Of a stretch of 14,903 nucleotides of DNA, positions 1-8,766 are shown in pieces (the first letter of the stretch is position 1; every line of letters begins with the position of its first letter). Position numbers and translations under genes: made by a program. Below the pieces are notes generated by a model that searched no databases, had not been told where the DNA came from, and worked only from the letters and a program-made list of their open reading frames with translations. Source of the DNA: an uncultured Collinsella sp. (GTDB lineage Bacteria > Actinomycetota > Coriobacteriia > Coriobacteriales > Coriobacteriaceae); NCBI GenBank assembly GCA_900546085.1, contig URBS01000042.1, positions 1 to 14,903 of the forward strand, written 5' to 3'.

Positions 1-18
1 GGGGCTGCCTCGCTTCAT
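1..18 (-). CDS. Possible start of a further operon gene, cut by the window edge
   Basis: Seven bases after the stop of the LRR gene there is an ATG on the minus strand (16-18), preceded by the purine-rich AGGCAGG. It would begin Met-Lys-Arg-Gly-Ser-Pro and then leaves the window. Six codons cannot identify a gene. It is listed only because the short gap and the SD-like sequence fit the spacing pattern of the block upstream. Confidence 0.2.
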
Positions 19-25
19 AACCTGC

Positions 26-3000
26 CTAGCCGGCGATCCAATATTGCGGATACTTATTGATATCAATGGGGTCGCCGAGCTCGCCGATATCGCTTATGGC
101 CTCCATGCCCATCAGCGAGCGCAAGCGATTCTCGCACTCCATGATGGGCTCATTTACGGCCTTATTGAGCACATCGAACGTCGGCGACTCAAACGTATCC
201 ATGTTGACGTTGCCGAACCACTTGCTCTCGACATAGTCGGCCTCCTCGTCGTCTGTAGCAACCCCCAGCATCTGACGAGACCACGTCTTGAGCAGCGACT
301 CGCGATCGGCCTCGGCAATATCGAGCACTACGTTGCCGCCGAACGAGAACGACCTGCTCTCCATCCCGCCCAGCAACTCTGGCAGCGGACAGCCAGAAGG
401 CAGCGTCACCGTCACGCCGTCACAGCCCATAAACGCACCGCTCTGTATGCCGACCACCTTATCGCACAGTTCGATCTCGGTAAGATTCGAGCAGTGTGAG
501 AAGGCATTCGAGTCGATTACGGTCGGTCCCGTCAATACGCTCGCCAGATCGGCACGCACAATATCGGACGGCGCCGAGACCAGCGTGGCGGTACCGTCAC
601 CGTTGTCCTCGATCTTCCATTCATGGTTCTCGGGCGCCTCGCCACCCGCCTGTATTACCGTAGAAGCCTCGACCAGCGGCAGCCCCATCATGGTTCGCAG
701 GCGATTCTCGGGCTCCAAAAGATTCTTGGCCATCTGCGCCCTAACCGCTTCGGCCGTCGGCTCCGGACCCTCCCCCATAAACCAATCGGAGAGCATGCCA
801 AATTCCACAACGCCATAATACGTGTCGTAGTCGTCGTAGCCAATGAGTCCGTAGACCCACGCATTAAGGTAGTCCTGCTCCATGCCGCTGGGCACCGACA
901 GGCGAATGCGGCTGGCCTCTTCTTGGACATCGGTTGCGCCGTCCAAGAAGAAACCCACACCCGGCGACGGATAACCCAGCGTCGCGATACCGGCGCCGAC
1001 GGTCAAGTTCGTAAAGTTGGCATCGTTGCCAAACACCGATGATGCCAGGTAGTTCCGAGAGCCCTCACCCGTAGTCGCGTCGTAGTCGCCATTGGCGTCC
1101 GCCACAAACGATGCGCTCGCGAGCCTCAGGCAATTCGTGAATGCCTGATCGCTGATTTCGATTGTTGCCGCGTGCACAGACACGGACGCCAGGTTCGTAC
1201 AGCCGTCGAACGCCGACACGCCGACGTAGATATCGTTATCGGGAAGGTCGATGTTCAGGTCGCCGGCGATGCCGGAATTCCTGAAGGCATAGCGATCGAT
1301 ATATGCCAGCTTGGGAGCCGAAGCCCAATCGACATCCCACGCGCCTCCGGTCCCCTCAAAGGCACCAGGCAGGTCCTTGGCGCCAGGCAAGGAATAGCCG
1401 CCAAAGATCTCAATCGTACTCGGCAGCAGCTCAATCGTACCGTTGAGCATCGAGGGCGCACCGAGCAGGATGCTTGGCTTGCCTTCCTCGTCGCCATCGT
1501 AATAGCCGTAGAGAAGGGGCGCGTCGTCGCTTTGGGCATCGCAAGCAAAATCGTAAATGCCGTCGACAGTGACAAAGCGGCTGTCGTAGCCCTGCAGCTC
1601 GCCATCGGGCGCATACCAGGTGCAGCCGGCCGGATTGGGATTCTCGGTCGTGGCAAAGACAGCCTTTTTAGCACGCGACGCCACAAAGCCCAGGCCCGTG
1701 CAGCCCTTAAAGGCATCCGCCCCCACCTCGATGCTATCAGGCGTGCCGATAAACACACCTTGAAGGTTTTGGCAGTTCTCAAACGCGTTACGGCCGATGG
1801 CACTCGTCTTCTCGCCCAGATTGACAAACCTGAGCTCCGCATCGCCCGAGAAAGCATACGGTGCGATGGAATCTACTTGGAGCTGCTTGCCGCCATCCGT
1901 AAGCAAGGTGCCGTCAAAGGTCGCGGACAGGTTGCCATCCTCATCGCCTGCAGCGGACAGCAAAATCGTCTTGCCGGCGTTGGCATAATACAAGTATCCG
2001 TCTTGAGACAGGCTCATCTTAATTACGCACGCATCGGGCGCACCGGCGGCGGCCTTACGCTGCTCGACATAGGCGACCTGCTCGTCGGTTGCGCACACGA
2101 TGGTCCGCACGGAACCGCCCGCAAGGCTGCCGTCCTCGAGCGTCACCCTATCGTCAAACCACGGCATGAGCACCAGCGTGTCCACCGAAGTGTTGCCCGC
2201 AAAGGCGCCCTTCATAATGGTGTTGGATATCTGCACCAAGGCAATATTGGAACCCGTATCGAGCACATAGCACAGATCGCCTTCAAAGCGCGAGTTAATG
2301 TTGTACACCAGCCCCTGCGAGTACCTGAGCTGGACATCGGGATTGCTCGTGGGCGATACGTAAACGCCGTAAGCATTCTCCAGCTCGCCCGCATGCTCGG
2401 CAATGAAATCGAGCAGCGCGGCATCGTCGACGACCAGGGTGCAGTCCTGCAGATTGCTCACGTCAATCTGGGGCAACTCGCCCTCTTTGGACGCGTGCAG
2501 AACAATACGATCGAGCTTATTGCGATCGGGAATGACAACATGGGTAATATCGGCGGGAACGTCGAGCTCGCGTGTATGGTATGGGACGCCCAAATACTCC
2601 TGGCCATCGTGAGAAGTTAAAATGCCCTCATCCGTTGCGGCATAGACGGGGTTATCCGACGCGACACGGTAGGCATCGAGCACCTGAAAGCCCGCATTGA
2701 CGTTGACGTAGTACACCGAGGACGGCAGCTCTAGATTGTCGATCTGCCACGCAAAGACTTCACGCTGACGACTGTCGGTATAGGCATCGACCGCCTGCAC
2801 ACCCTGCGGAACGCTGAGCGTCTCGCCCCCGCCATCAACCGACACGGCCGACTCGTCCACATCGACAAGCGTCTGCAGGCGTGAGTTATTGAGGCTGGTA
2901 GGGTCGTCGTCAAAGCGATAGTCCTCGTCGAGAGCATAACCCTGAAAACGCACCTTGTAGGCGGGATCGATGGACACGACGTCGCCGGGAACCACCACAT

Positions 3001-4273
3001 GGCGACCGGGTGTCAGCGCGTAGAAATACGGGACGGCTGCCTCGTTCTCGCGCCAGCCCAGTAACAAGGCATTGAGGCAACCTTCCGAATCGACATGGCC
3101 CGCCTGCTTCATAAAGGCTTCTTGTGTGTTGACGCCCAGCAGGTTCTCCTTGGAGCTCAGCGTGCTCCAAATCACACTACGCTGGCCCATCGAATCGGGC
3201 TGGCCGACCACAAACAGGCGCGACTGCGCCGGCTGGATGGTAACGGTTCGTGTCGTCCACGCCGTATCCTGCGACAAGCGCAGCGAGACGCTTACCGTGA
3301 GCGGCTGGCTCGAGCACAGCGCCGGATTCTTCTCGCCCGCGGCATTGGTCCACGAGTCGATGCGGAGATACGGAAACGAGGCGAACTCGTCCTTGGTGCA
3401 GGCAAGATAGTAGAGGCCCTTGTCGTCACTCCAGTGGACATCCATGGCGCAGAACAGCGTCCAGGCGTCGAGCATCTGCCCATCGTAGATTGCATCCTCC
3501 ATGGGTGAAATCTGCACGTTAACGGGATCGATGACTCCGGCCGCACCGTTAAACTGCGTAAAGAACGTTGTGTCTCCCATGGGGGCACCCTTTTGGGGCG
3601 CGGGGTCCGCAAGAAGATACTTGTAGGAATTGGCCGTCGAGGTGGCCGAGCCGCCACTACCGCCGTTACCGCCCGAACCGTTTCCGCCCGCACCGCCGCC
3701 GGCATTGCCGCCAGATGCTCCGCCCGCATTGATAACGGGAACGTTTTGCCCGCCTCCCGAGCCGCCAGCGCCGCCCGCGCCGCTGCCCGAACCACCCGCA
3801 ACTCCTACGCCCGTTCCATCGGCGCTGCCGGTAACGTTGTAGGCGGTCGTGCCGCTTTGCCCCGTCAGATTTACCTGTCCCTGCGCATTATCGAGCGGTG
3901 CCCGCTGCTCGCGTGCGCTCGTTTCCCGGTTGTCGCTATCCTCGTCATGACGATTTGCCTCGGCATCCGTCGAGAGCGGACTGATCCGATACGCCTCGCC
4001 GGACTCCGCGTCACCGTGACTGTATGCAGCGATATACCCCGAAGGATCGAAGCTCAGATTACTCTGAGCCAACTCAAAGGCGACCGCGCCAAATACGCCG
4101 ACCGCAGCAACCGAAACCGCCGCCGCCACAACGCGCGTTGCAGCCAAAGGCTTGGCGCGATACATATTATTGGCGGCATGCTGAACGCGCGCGGACGCAT
4201 TCCGCGGGCCTTTTAGTTTGGCCGACGCCGCGTTCTTGTGCGAAGCCATATGTTGAGGATATTTAGAAAACAC
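26..4273 (-). CDS. BspA-like leucine-rich-repeat surface protein with N-terminal membrane anchor
   Basis: This 1415-residue protein is probably displayed outside the cell. It has a short basic N-terminus, one hydrophobic segment (about 44-68) that would act as signal anchor, an acidic and polar stretch, and a flexible Gly/Ser-rich linker (about 153-209). A large beta-rich ectodomain follows. BspA/LRR_5-type repeats with the AF-x-x-C-x-x-L pattern are visible near residues 805-860, 990-1057 and 1250-1290 (e.g. NAFENCQNL, QAFTNCLRL, NAFSHCSNL). A module of about 66 residues ending in ENRLR-x-x-MG occurs twice, at 1133-1198 and 1325-1390. There is no LPXTG sorting signal at the C-terminus (ends PQYWIAG), so anchoring would be by the N-terminal helix. 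The GTG start has GAGGGAG nine bases upstream; that SD overlaps the stop codon of the preceding gene. The alternative ATG at residue 9 has no good SD. BspA-like LRR proteins are known as adhesins or ligand binders; the ligand here is unknown. It is the last complete gene of the five-gene block. Confidence 0.85.
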   Translation of the reverse strand: MFSKYPQHMASHKNAASAKLKGPRNASARVQHAANNMYRAKPLAATRVVAAAVSVAAVGVFGAVAFELAQSNLSFDPSGYIAAYSHGDAESGEAYRISPLSTDAEANRHDEDSDNRETSAREQRAPLDNAQGQVNLTGQSGTTAYNVTGSADGTGVGVAGGSGSGAGGAGGSGGGQNVPVINAGGASGGNAGGGAGGNGSGGNGGSGGSATSTANSYKYLLADPAPQKGAPMGDTTFFTQFNGAAGVIDPVNVQISPMEDAIYDGQMLDAWTLFCAMDVHWSDDKGLYYLACTKDEFASFPYLRIDSWTNAAGEKNPALCSSQPLTVSVSLRLSQDTAWTTRTVTIQPAQSRLFVVGQPDSMGQRSVIWSTLSSKENLLGVNTQEAFMKQAGHVDSEGCLNALLLGWRENEAAVPYFYALTPGRHVVVPGDVVSIDPAYKVRFQGYALDEDYRFDDDPTSLNNSRLQTLVDVDESAVSVDGGGETLSVPQGVQAVDAYTDSRQREVFAWQIDNLELPSSVYYVNVNAGFQVLDAYRVASDNPVYAATDEGILTSHDGQEYLGVPYHTRELDVPADITHVVIPDRNKLDRIVLHASKEGELPQIDVSNLQDCTLVVDDAALLDFIAEHAGELENAYGVYVSPTSNPDVQLRYSQGLVYNINSRFEGDLCYVLDTGSNIALVQISNTIMKGAFAGNTSVDTLVLMPWFDDRVTLEDGSLAGGSVRTIVCATDEQVAYVEQRKAAAGAPDACVIKMSLSQDGYLYYANAGKTILLSAAGDEDGNLSATFDGTLLTDGGKQLQVDSIAPYAFSGDAELRFVNLGEKTSAIGRNAFENCQNLQGVFIGTPDSIEVGADAFKGCTGLGFVASRAKKAVFATTENPNPAGCTWYAPDGELQGYDSRFVTVDGIYDFACDAQSDDAPLLYGYYDGDEEGKPSILLGAPSMLNGTIELLPSTIEIFGGYSLPGAKDLPGAFEGTGGAWDVDWASAPKLAYIDRYAFRNSGIAGDLNIDLPDNDIYVGVSAFDGCTNLASVSVHAATIEISDQAFTNCLRLASASFVADANGDYDATTGEGSRNYLASSVFGNDANFTNLTVGAGIATLGYPSPGVGFFLDGATDVQEEASRIRLSVPSGMEQDYLNAWVYGLIGYDDYDTYYGVVEFGMLSDWFMGEGPEPTAEAVRAQMAKNLLEPENRLRTMMGLPLVEASTVIQAGGEAPENHEWKIEDNGDGTATLVSAPSDIVRADLASVLTGPTVIDSNAFSHCSNLTEIELCDKVVGIQSGAFMGCDGVTVTLPSGCPLPELLGGMESRSFSFGGNVVLDIAEADRESLLKTWSRQMLGVATDDEEADYVESKWFGNVNMDTFESPTFDVLNKAVNEPIMECENRLRSLMGMEAISDIGELGDPIDINKYPQYWIAG

Positions 4274-4288
4274 GTAGACCTACTCCCT

Positions 4289-6601
4289 CTACAACGCGTG
4301 CAGCATGTAGCGGCGGAAGCGTTCAATAACAGTTTGCGGAGCCGGCATGCTCCGATGCAGGCGTTCGGTAAAACGTCGGAGCGTGCGCAACTCGTTCGGT
4401 TTAAGCTGGCGGCCACCAAACGCATAAGCTTGATGAAGTCGAATCGCTCGACGGTATTCCCACGGGTCAATCTGGGGGAACACTGCAGCAAAGGCATCCA
4501 GGCAATCGAGCGGCTTGGTCTCGTCAAAGGCGTCGAGACCGCTTTGGTTCATCACAAGGGCAAGATAGCCATAGAGCACCGGCACGCATATATCCTGCTC
4601 ATCACTCTCGATAGCCCGCGTGCGCCGAGCGCGCAAGACAAACCTGCGAACAAACAGAGCGAGCAGGGCGGCAATCGCCGTGCCGATCAAACCGACCCCA
4701 ACTTTGGCCACAACGGGAATGTTATGCATTACCGGCACATCCTCGCGATGCTTATCCTCGGCCTGTCCTGCGACAGAGCCCGCATCGAGCGTCTTATCGT
4801 TGGCGCCGTTGCTCCATGCCTCGCCCACATCGATAATCTTATCGGCATCGAGCGTCTGGCTATAGTATCCAGGGGTGACCTCCACGGGCGTCCATCCCTG
4901 ACCGTCAAGGTAGATCTCGGTCCACGCGTGCGCATCGGCAGCCGTCAAGTTGAGCGCCACGCCTGCCCCAACAGCAGCGGCCAGCTGATCATCTGCTGCC
5001 CGATAGCCCTCGACATAGCGCGCGGGAATTCCCTGAGATCGAAACGCGAGCGTCGCCGCCGTGGCAAAGTAAGCAGAGTTGCCCTCGTGCGCCGTGCCCA
5101 AGAACCACGCGACAAACGACGTCGCCCCGGTATAGGCTGGCGGGTTATCCGTCTGCCCCGCAAGCGAAGCCAACATCGTGCGCACGCGACTGATCACGGC
5201 TGTATCCGAAACATTCGCCCCAGCATCCCAGCTGTCGCTCGAGAACAGGTATGTATTAACGGCATCCCGCTCCTCTTCGGGAACGTCCAGGTACTTATCG
5301 CGAACGAAAGCGGCGTATACCCGCTCGCTTTTTGCATAGTCGCTCTTGGAGGACGCCAGCCAGCTCGAATCTGCAATGACGTCTTCCACCGGCACGTTAT
5401 CGACAATCACGCGATACGCCTTAGACGGCAAAAAGTCCATGCTTAGCATCGTCGAGGCCGTCAACATTGCACCGGTACCGCCCAGCGAGCGCAGCGTATA
5501 GGGAGCATAGGTGTATCTGCGGTTGGCGCCCGACGCATCGACCGAAATCTCAACCGCCTCGACAGGCTCGCCACCCTCGCGCTCGGCCTCGGCGTCAAAC
5601 GCGGCGCGCTGCTCGGCTACCGTCAAACCGTTCTGGCGCAGCCAATCACGCATGCCGGACCATTCACCCTCGTAGGACATCCAGTCGCCACGCCCCCAAG
5701 ACATGCCATCAAACGTCGTGCCCACAAAGCCCTTCATGAGCAGATCGTCGCCGAGCGTCTTGCTGGCGGTAAGCGACAGCGTCGTGGACTCGCCTTCGTT
5801 CATGTCCGCCGCTTGCGAAAGGTCGCCCTCGGGCAGCGAATCGTCCCCAAATCGAACGCCCTGGACTGCTCTGACGGCAGACGCCGACAGGGCGGACAAC
5901 GCGGGAAGAGGTTGTACAAGGGCAACGGTCAGTGCAAAGAGAACGCCGCATGCAACGCACAGGCCGCCAAGACCAAATAGAACCTGGGGCAAACCTACCG
6001 TAGAGCCCCGCAACTCGTCAGCACGGCACTGGACAAGCCAGCCCGCAACGCCCAGCGTCATAGACATCGCAGAATCACCAAGCTGCAGCGCCATGGAAGC
6101 CGAGCCGCAGATAACGATGATTAAGAGCGCGGGCCACGAAACGCTCAAGTTGGCAAAAAGCCAGGCGAGTGAGCCGGCAAACATGCCGGCGAGCACCGCC
6201 AGCGACACGGCTTCACACAGCAGACCGGCGTCTGCCACCAATGGAATATACAGCTCACAGATCGAGTTGACGCGAGCGATAACGGTATTGACGCACGCAT
6301 AGAAGCCCCAGCGTGCCGAAGGAATCAAGAGCGCGCATAAAAGCGCTACGGACGCCGCAGCCAAGGCAATCCAGAGGGGAGCCTTTTTCGAAGCCATCAA
6401 AACGCCCAAAGCGCCCAGCGCAACGGCCATGCCAACGGCAACGGCCAGCATTATCCCCATGCACGTTGCACTCAGGCACCGAGCAATTGTGCAGCAGAAG
6501 CCCGCAGACAATAAAACCGCGGGAGCCACCGACAGGAACATGGCAACAACGCGACCATTCGAAGCGATGCGCTCCGTCGAGGTAAGAGTCACAAAGTTCA
6601 T
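4289..6601 (-). CDS. Membrane transglutaminase-like (TgpA-type) protein with Cys-to-Ser active site
   Basis: This is a 770-residue membrane protein of the transglutaminase-core superfamily in the TgpA arrangement. It has several N-terminal transmembrane helices (about 18-230), an extracytoplasmic domain (about 250-630), one more helix (about 631-653) and a basic cytoplasmic tail. The core motif reads GNSAYFATAA then GIPARYVEGY, followed by HAWTEIY and GWTPVEVTPG. In active relatives the residue at Ser509 (TCT, 5075-5077) is the catalytic Cys. His558 is kept, and the usual Asp is Glu574, a change I recall from some Firmicutes relatives. No cysteine is visible anywhere in the ectodomain. So the fold is clear but classical thiol chemistry is doubtful. 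The start chosen is the ATG at 6599-6601, with GGAG seven bases upstream and one base after the DUF58 stop. The open frame extends to 6712, but that part overlaps the DUF58 gene and has no coding look. In MoxR/DUF58 clusters such proteins are thought to act in envelope remodelling or protein assembly. Confidence 0.85.
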   Translation of the reverse strand: MNFVTLTSTERIASNGRVVAMFLSVAPAVLLSAGFCCTIARCLSATCMGIMLAVAVGMAVALGALGVLMASKKAPLWIALAAASVALLCALLIPSARWGFYACVNTVIARVNSICELYIPLVADAGLLCEAVSLAVLAGMFAGSLAWLFANLSVSWPALLIIVICGSASMALQLGDSAMSMTLGVAGWLVQCRADELRGSTVGLPQVLFGLGGLCVACGVLFALTVALVQPLPALSALSASAVRAVQGVRFGDDSLPEGDLSQAADMNEGESTTLSLTASKTLGDDLLMKGFVGTTFDGMSWGRGDWMSYEGEWSGMRDWLRQNGLTVAEQRAAFDAEAEREGGEPVEAVEISVDASGANRRYTYAPYTLRSLGGTGAMLTASTMLSMDFLPSKAYRVIVDNVPVEDVIADSSWLASSKSDYAKSERVYAAFVRDKYLDVPEEERDAVNTYLFSSDSWDAGANVSDTAVISRVRTMLASLAGQTDNPPAYTGATSFVAWFLGTAHEGNSAYFATAATLAFRSQGIPARYVEGYRAADDQLAAAVGAGVALNLTAADAHAWTEIYLDGQGWTPVEVTPGYYSQTLDADKIIDVGEAWSNGANDKTLDAGSVAGQAEDKHREDVPVMHNIPVVAKVGVGLIGTAIAALLALFVRRFVLRARRTRAIESDEQDICVPVLYGYLALVMNQSGLDAFDETKPLDCLDAFAAVFPQIDPWEYRRAIRLHQAYAFGGRQLKPNELRTLRRFTERLHRSMPAPQTVIERFRRYMLHAL

Positions 6602-6602
6602 C

Positions 6603-7775
6603 TTAGAGCTCCAGACTCTTGATACGGGCCGAATCACTCGATACCGGGCAATGCGTGATGATGTAGTTGGCTCCGTGCTCGATGCTATACGACTCGACCG
6701 AATCCGACACATGGAGTACCGATAGATCGGTCAGACGGCCTATCTCGATATAGGCCTGTTCATCGACGCCCACCGTTACCAGCACCGTTTTGCCAATGCC
6801 CTTTACTGCCACGAGCTTGGCATAGTGCTCGTGCGATGTTGGATAGGCAGGGCCAAGCGGCGTTGCCGTCAAAGCATCAAGCATCCTATTGAACCCACGT
6901 CGGTCATCAACGGGATAGACAGCCAAAGAGCCTTCGGGGGCAGCCACGACCACATGATGGTATCCCTGACGTATAAGCGCCAGCGATATCGATGCGGTAA
7001 AACCCAGCACCGCAGAAAGAACCTCAGCGTGGCTTGCGTGCTCAAAGTCGCACGCAAACGCACCAAACAAGATGGCAATAGCGTGGTCTTGTGGGCGCGA
7101 AGCCTCGCGCACCAGCATGTCGTCAAAACGCGTCGACAGCTTCCAGTGAATCGACTTAACGGCATCACCCTCGTGATAGGGCCTTATGTCAAAGACCTCG
7201 GAGGCATCTTGGCCGCTTCGATGGGGATCGTAGCTCGTGCCCTCAAGACCGGCAGAAGCACTTTGGTTAGGAACAACCTGGATGTCGAGCACCTCGGGAT
7301 AGACCGTAAACAACCCATGAAAGTCTGCATTCTCGAGAGCAAGCGACGTAAAGCCCATCTCATCGACCAGGCGCGCGGTGTCAAGGGTAATCGTGTGCGC
7401 ACCGCAGACGGTCGAATCGAGCTCCAGCTCAAACAAAGCGGGCCTGCCCGTCGCGGGGGCAAGACTTACGGGATAGACTGTCCGCGCTCCCGTCAGCTGG
7501 TTATAAACCGAAAACGACAGCTCCATACGACCGCGAAACATAAGCGGGCGATCCAGTGTGATGCGCAATACAAGAGGCGCGTTGACAACACACGACCGGG
7601 GAAGCTCAAAGCTAAGCTTGAGCAGGGCAACGCTCGAACGGCACGCCGCCACCGTAATCACGGGCATGGCGATCAACGCCGCGGCAGCAGCGAGCGCGGC
7701 CGCATTGGCGGTAAACACAAACGTGGCGAGCAGGAGCGCGACGGACACGATATAGGTAATCTTGTTGGCAATCAT
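6603..7775 (-). CDS. DUF58 domain protein
   Basis: This 390-residue protein has two adjacent hydrophobic segments at the N-terminus (about 7-45), a beta-rich middle part, and the DUF58 signature at about 196-224: DIRPYHEGD, then SIHWK, then VRE. DUF58 proteins are membrane-tethered, often have a von Willebrand A-like fold, and are nearly always encoded beside a MoxR ATPase, which is thought to act on them as a chaperone or remodeller. That is the order here: 35 bases after moxR and one base before the transglutaminase-like gene. The ATG start has no obvious Shine-Dalgarno sequence, so translation may depend on coupling to moxR or on a weak site. The biochemical role of the family is not settled. 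Confidence 0.88.
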   Translation of the reverse strand: MIANKITYIVSVALLLATFVFTANAAALAAAAALIAMPVITVAACRSSVALLKLSFELPRSCVVNAPLVLRITLDRPLMFRGRMELSFSVYNQLTGARTVYPVSLAPATGRPALFELELDSTVCGAHTITLDTARLVDEMGFTSLALENADFHGLFTVYPEVLDIQVVPNQSASAGLEGTSYDPHRSGQDASEVFDIRPYHEGDAVKSIHWKLSTRFDDMLVREASRPQDHAIAILFGAFACDFEHASHAEVLSAVLGFTASISLALIRQGYHHVVVAAPEGSLAVYPVDDRRGFNRMLDALTATPLGPAYPTSHEHYAKLVAVKGIGKTVLVTVGVDEQAYIEIGRLTDLSVLHVSDSVESYSIEHGANYIITHCPVSSDSARIKSLEL

Positions 7776-7810
7776 GGGCGTAACGTAGGACGCAAAAGGT
7801 AAACGATCCG

Positions 7811-8764
7811 CTACGAGCGGCCGCGAACCTGACCCATAGACGGGGCGGGAACGGCAGCGAGGATGCGGTCGAGGACGTCGGCGGCGCCAATCGATTCAAT
7901 ACGCGCCTGGGGGCGTAAAACGAGACGGTGGGCGCAAACAGCCTTAAATACCTCGCGCACGTCCTCGGGCACCACATAGTCGCGCTCACGAATCAATGCG
8001 CAGGCGCGCGCCATGCGGGTGAGCGCGATAATGCCGCGGGGGCTCACGCCCAGCTCGACAAGATCGTCATTACGGGTCTCCTCGCACAGGCGGACGATAT
8101 AATCCAGCACCGTGTCGGCAACCTGTACATTGCCCAGGTAGTTTTGGATATCGAGCAGATCATCGCAGGCAACCATGGGCTTAATGTCGTCGAGCGGGTT
8201 GGCATAGCGACGTGCCTTGAGGATATCGATCTGGTCCTGGCGCGACGGATAGCCAACAGACAGGCGAACCATAAAGCGGTCGAGCTGGCTATCGGGCAGC
8301 GGCTGGGTGCCGGCTGAGCCCACCGGGTTCTCGGTTGCGATACACACAAAGGGACGCGGGACCTGATGTGTCTGCCCGTCGATAGTCACCGCGCGCTCTT
8401 CCATAACCTCGAGCAGGGCCGACTGCGTCTTTGCGCTGGTACGGTTAATCTCGTCGCCCAGCAGCATGTTGCAGTTGACGGCACCCCACACAAAGCGAAA
8501 CGTGCCGGTGTCGCGGTCGAACATCGTAAAGCCCGTTATGTCCGAGGGCAGGGTATCGGGCGTAAACTGCACGCGCTTAAAGTCCAGACCCAGCGCACGC
8601 GAAAGAGCCAGGGCCAGCGTCGTCTTGCCGGTACCGGGCACATCCTCCAACAGGATATGACCGCCGGCATAGATGTCCATGAGAGCCTTCTCAATCACAT
8701 CGCGCTTGCCCAGCAGGGCGCGGCTCACTTCGTTGATGATGCTGCTTGACTGTTCGACGATCAC
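7811..8764 (-). CDS. MoxR-family AAA+ ATPase
   Basis: This 317-residue protein is a complete MoxR-type AAA+ ATPase. Walker A is GTGKTT with Lys47, Walker B is LLGDE with Asp104/Glu105, the sensor-1 Asn lies in ATENP (Asn146), and the LPDSQLDRF motif with Arg163 is the usual arginine-finger region. It is cytoplasmic. MoxR ATPases are thought to help fold or activate partner proteins, commonly the adjacent DUF58/vWA protein. The start is a GTG two bases after the kinase stop; GAGGAA inside the last kinase codons serves as SD about eleven bases upstream. This points to translational coupling with the kinase gene. Family assignment is secure; the client is inferred from the neighbours. Confidence 0.93.
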   Translation of the reverse strand: MIVEQSSSIINEVSRALLGKRDVIEKALMDIYAGGHILLEDVPGTGKTTLALALSRALGLDFKRVQFTPDTLPSDITGFTMFDRDTGTFRFVWGAVNCNMLLGDEINRTSAKTQSALLEVMEERAVTIDGQTHQVPRPFVCIATENPVGSAGTQPLPDSQLDRFMVRLSVGYPSRQDQIDILKARRYANPLDDIKPMVACDDLLDIQNYLGNVQVADTVLDYIVRLCEETRNDDLVELGVSPRGIIALTRMARACALIRERDYVVPEDVREVFKAVCAHRLVLRPQARIESIGAADVLDRILAAVPAPSMGQVRGRS

Positions 8765-8766
8765 GG

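Noticed and set aside
1172..2620. Long plus-strand open frame opposite the LRR gene (482 codons)
   Set aside because: It is a shadow frame of a high-GC gene: it has no SD, no recognisable domain and no membrane or repeat pattern, while the minus-strand frame shows clear LRR motifs.
6602..6712. Longer N-terminus of the transglutaminase-like protein
   Set aside because: The extra 37 residues are Arg/Ser-rich and are antisense-free shadow of the DUF58 3' end in another frame. The ATG at 6599-6601 has a proper SD and sits one base after the stop.
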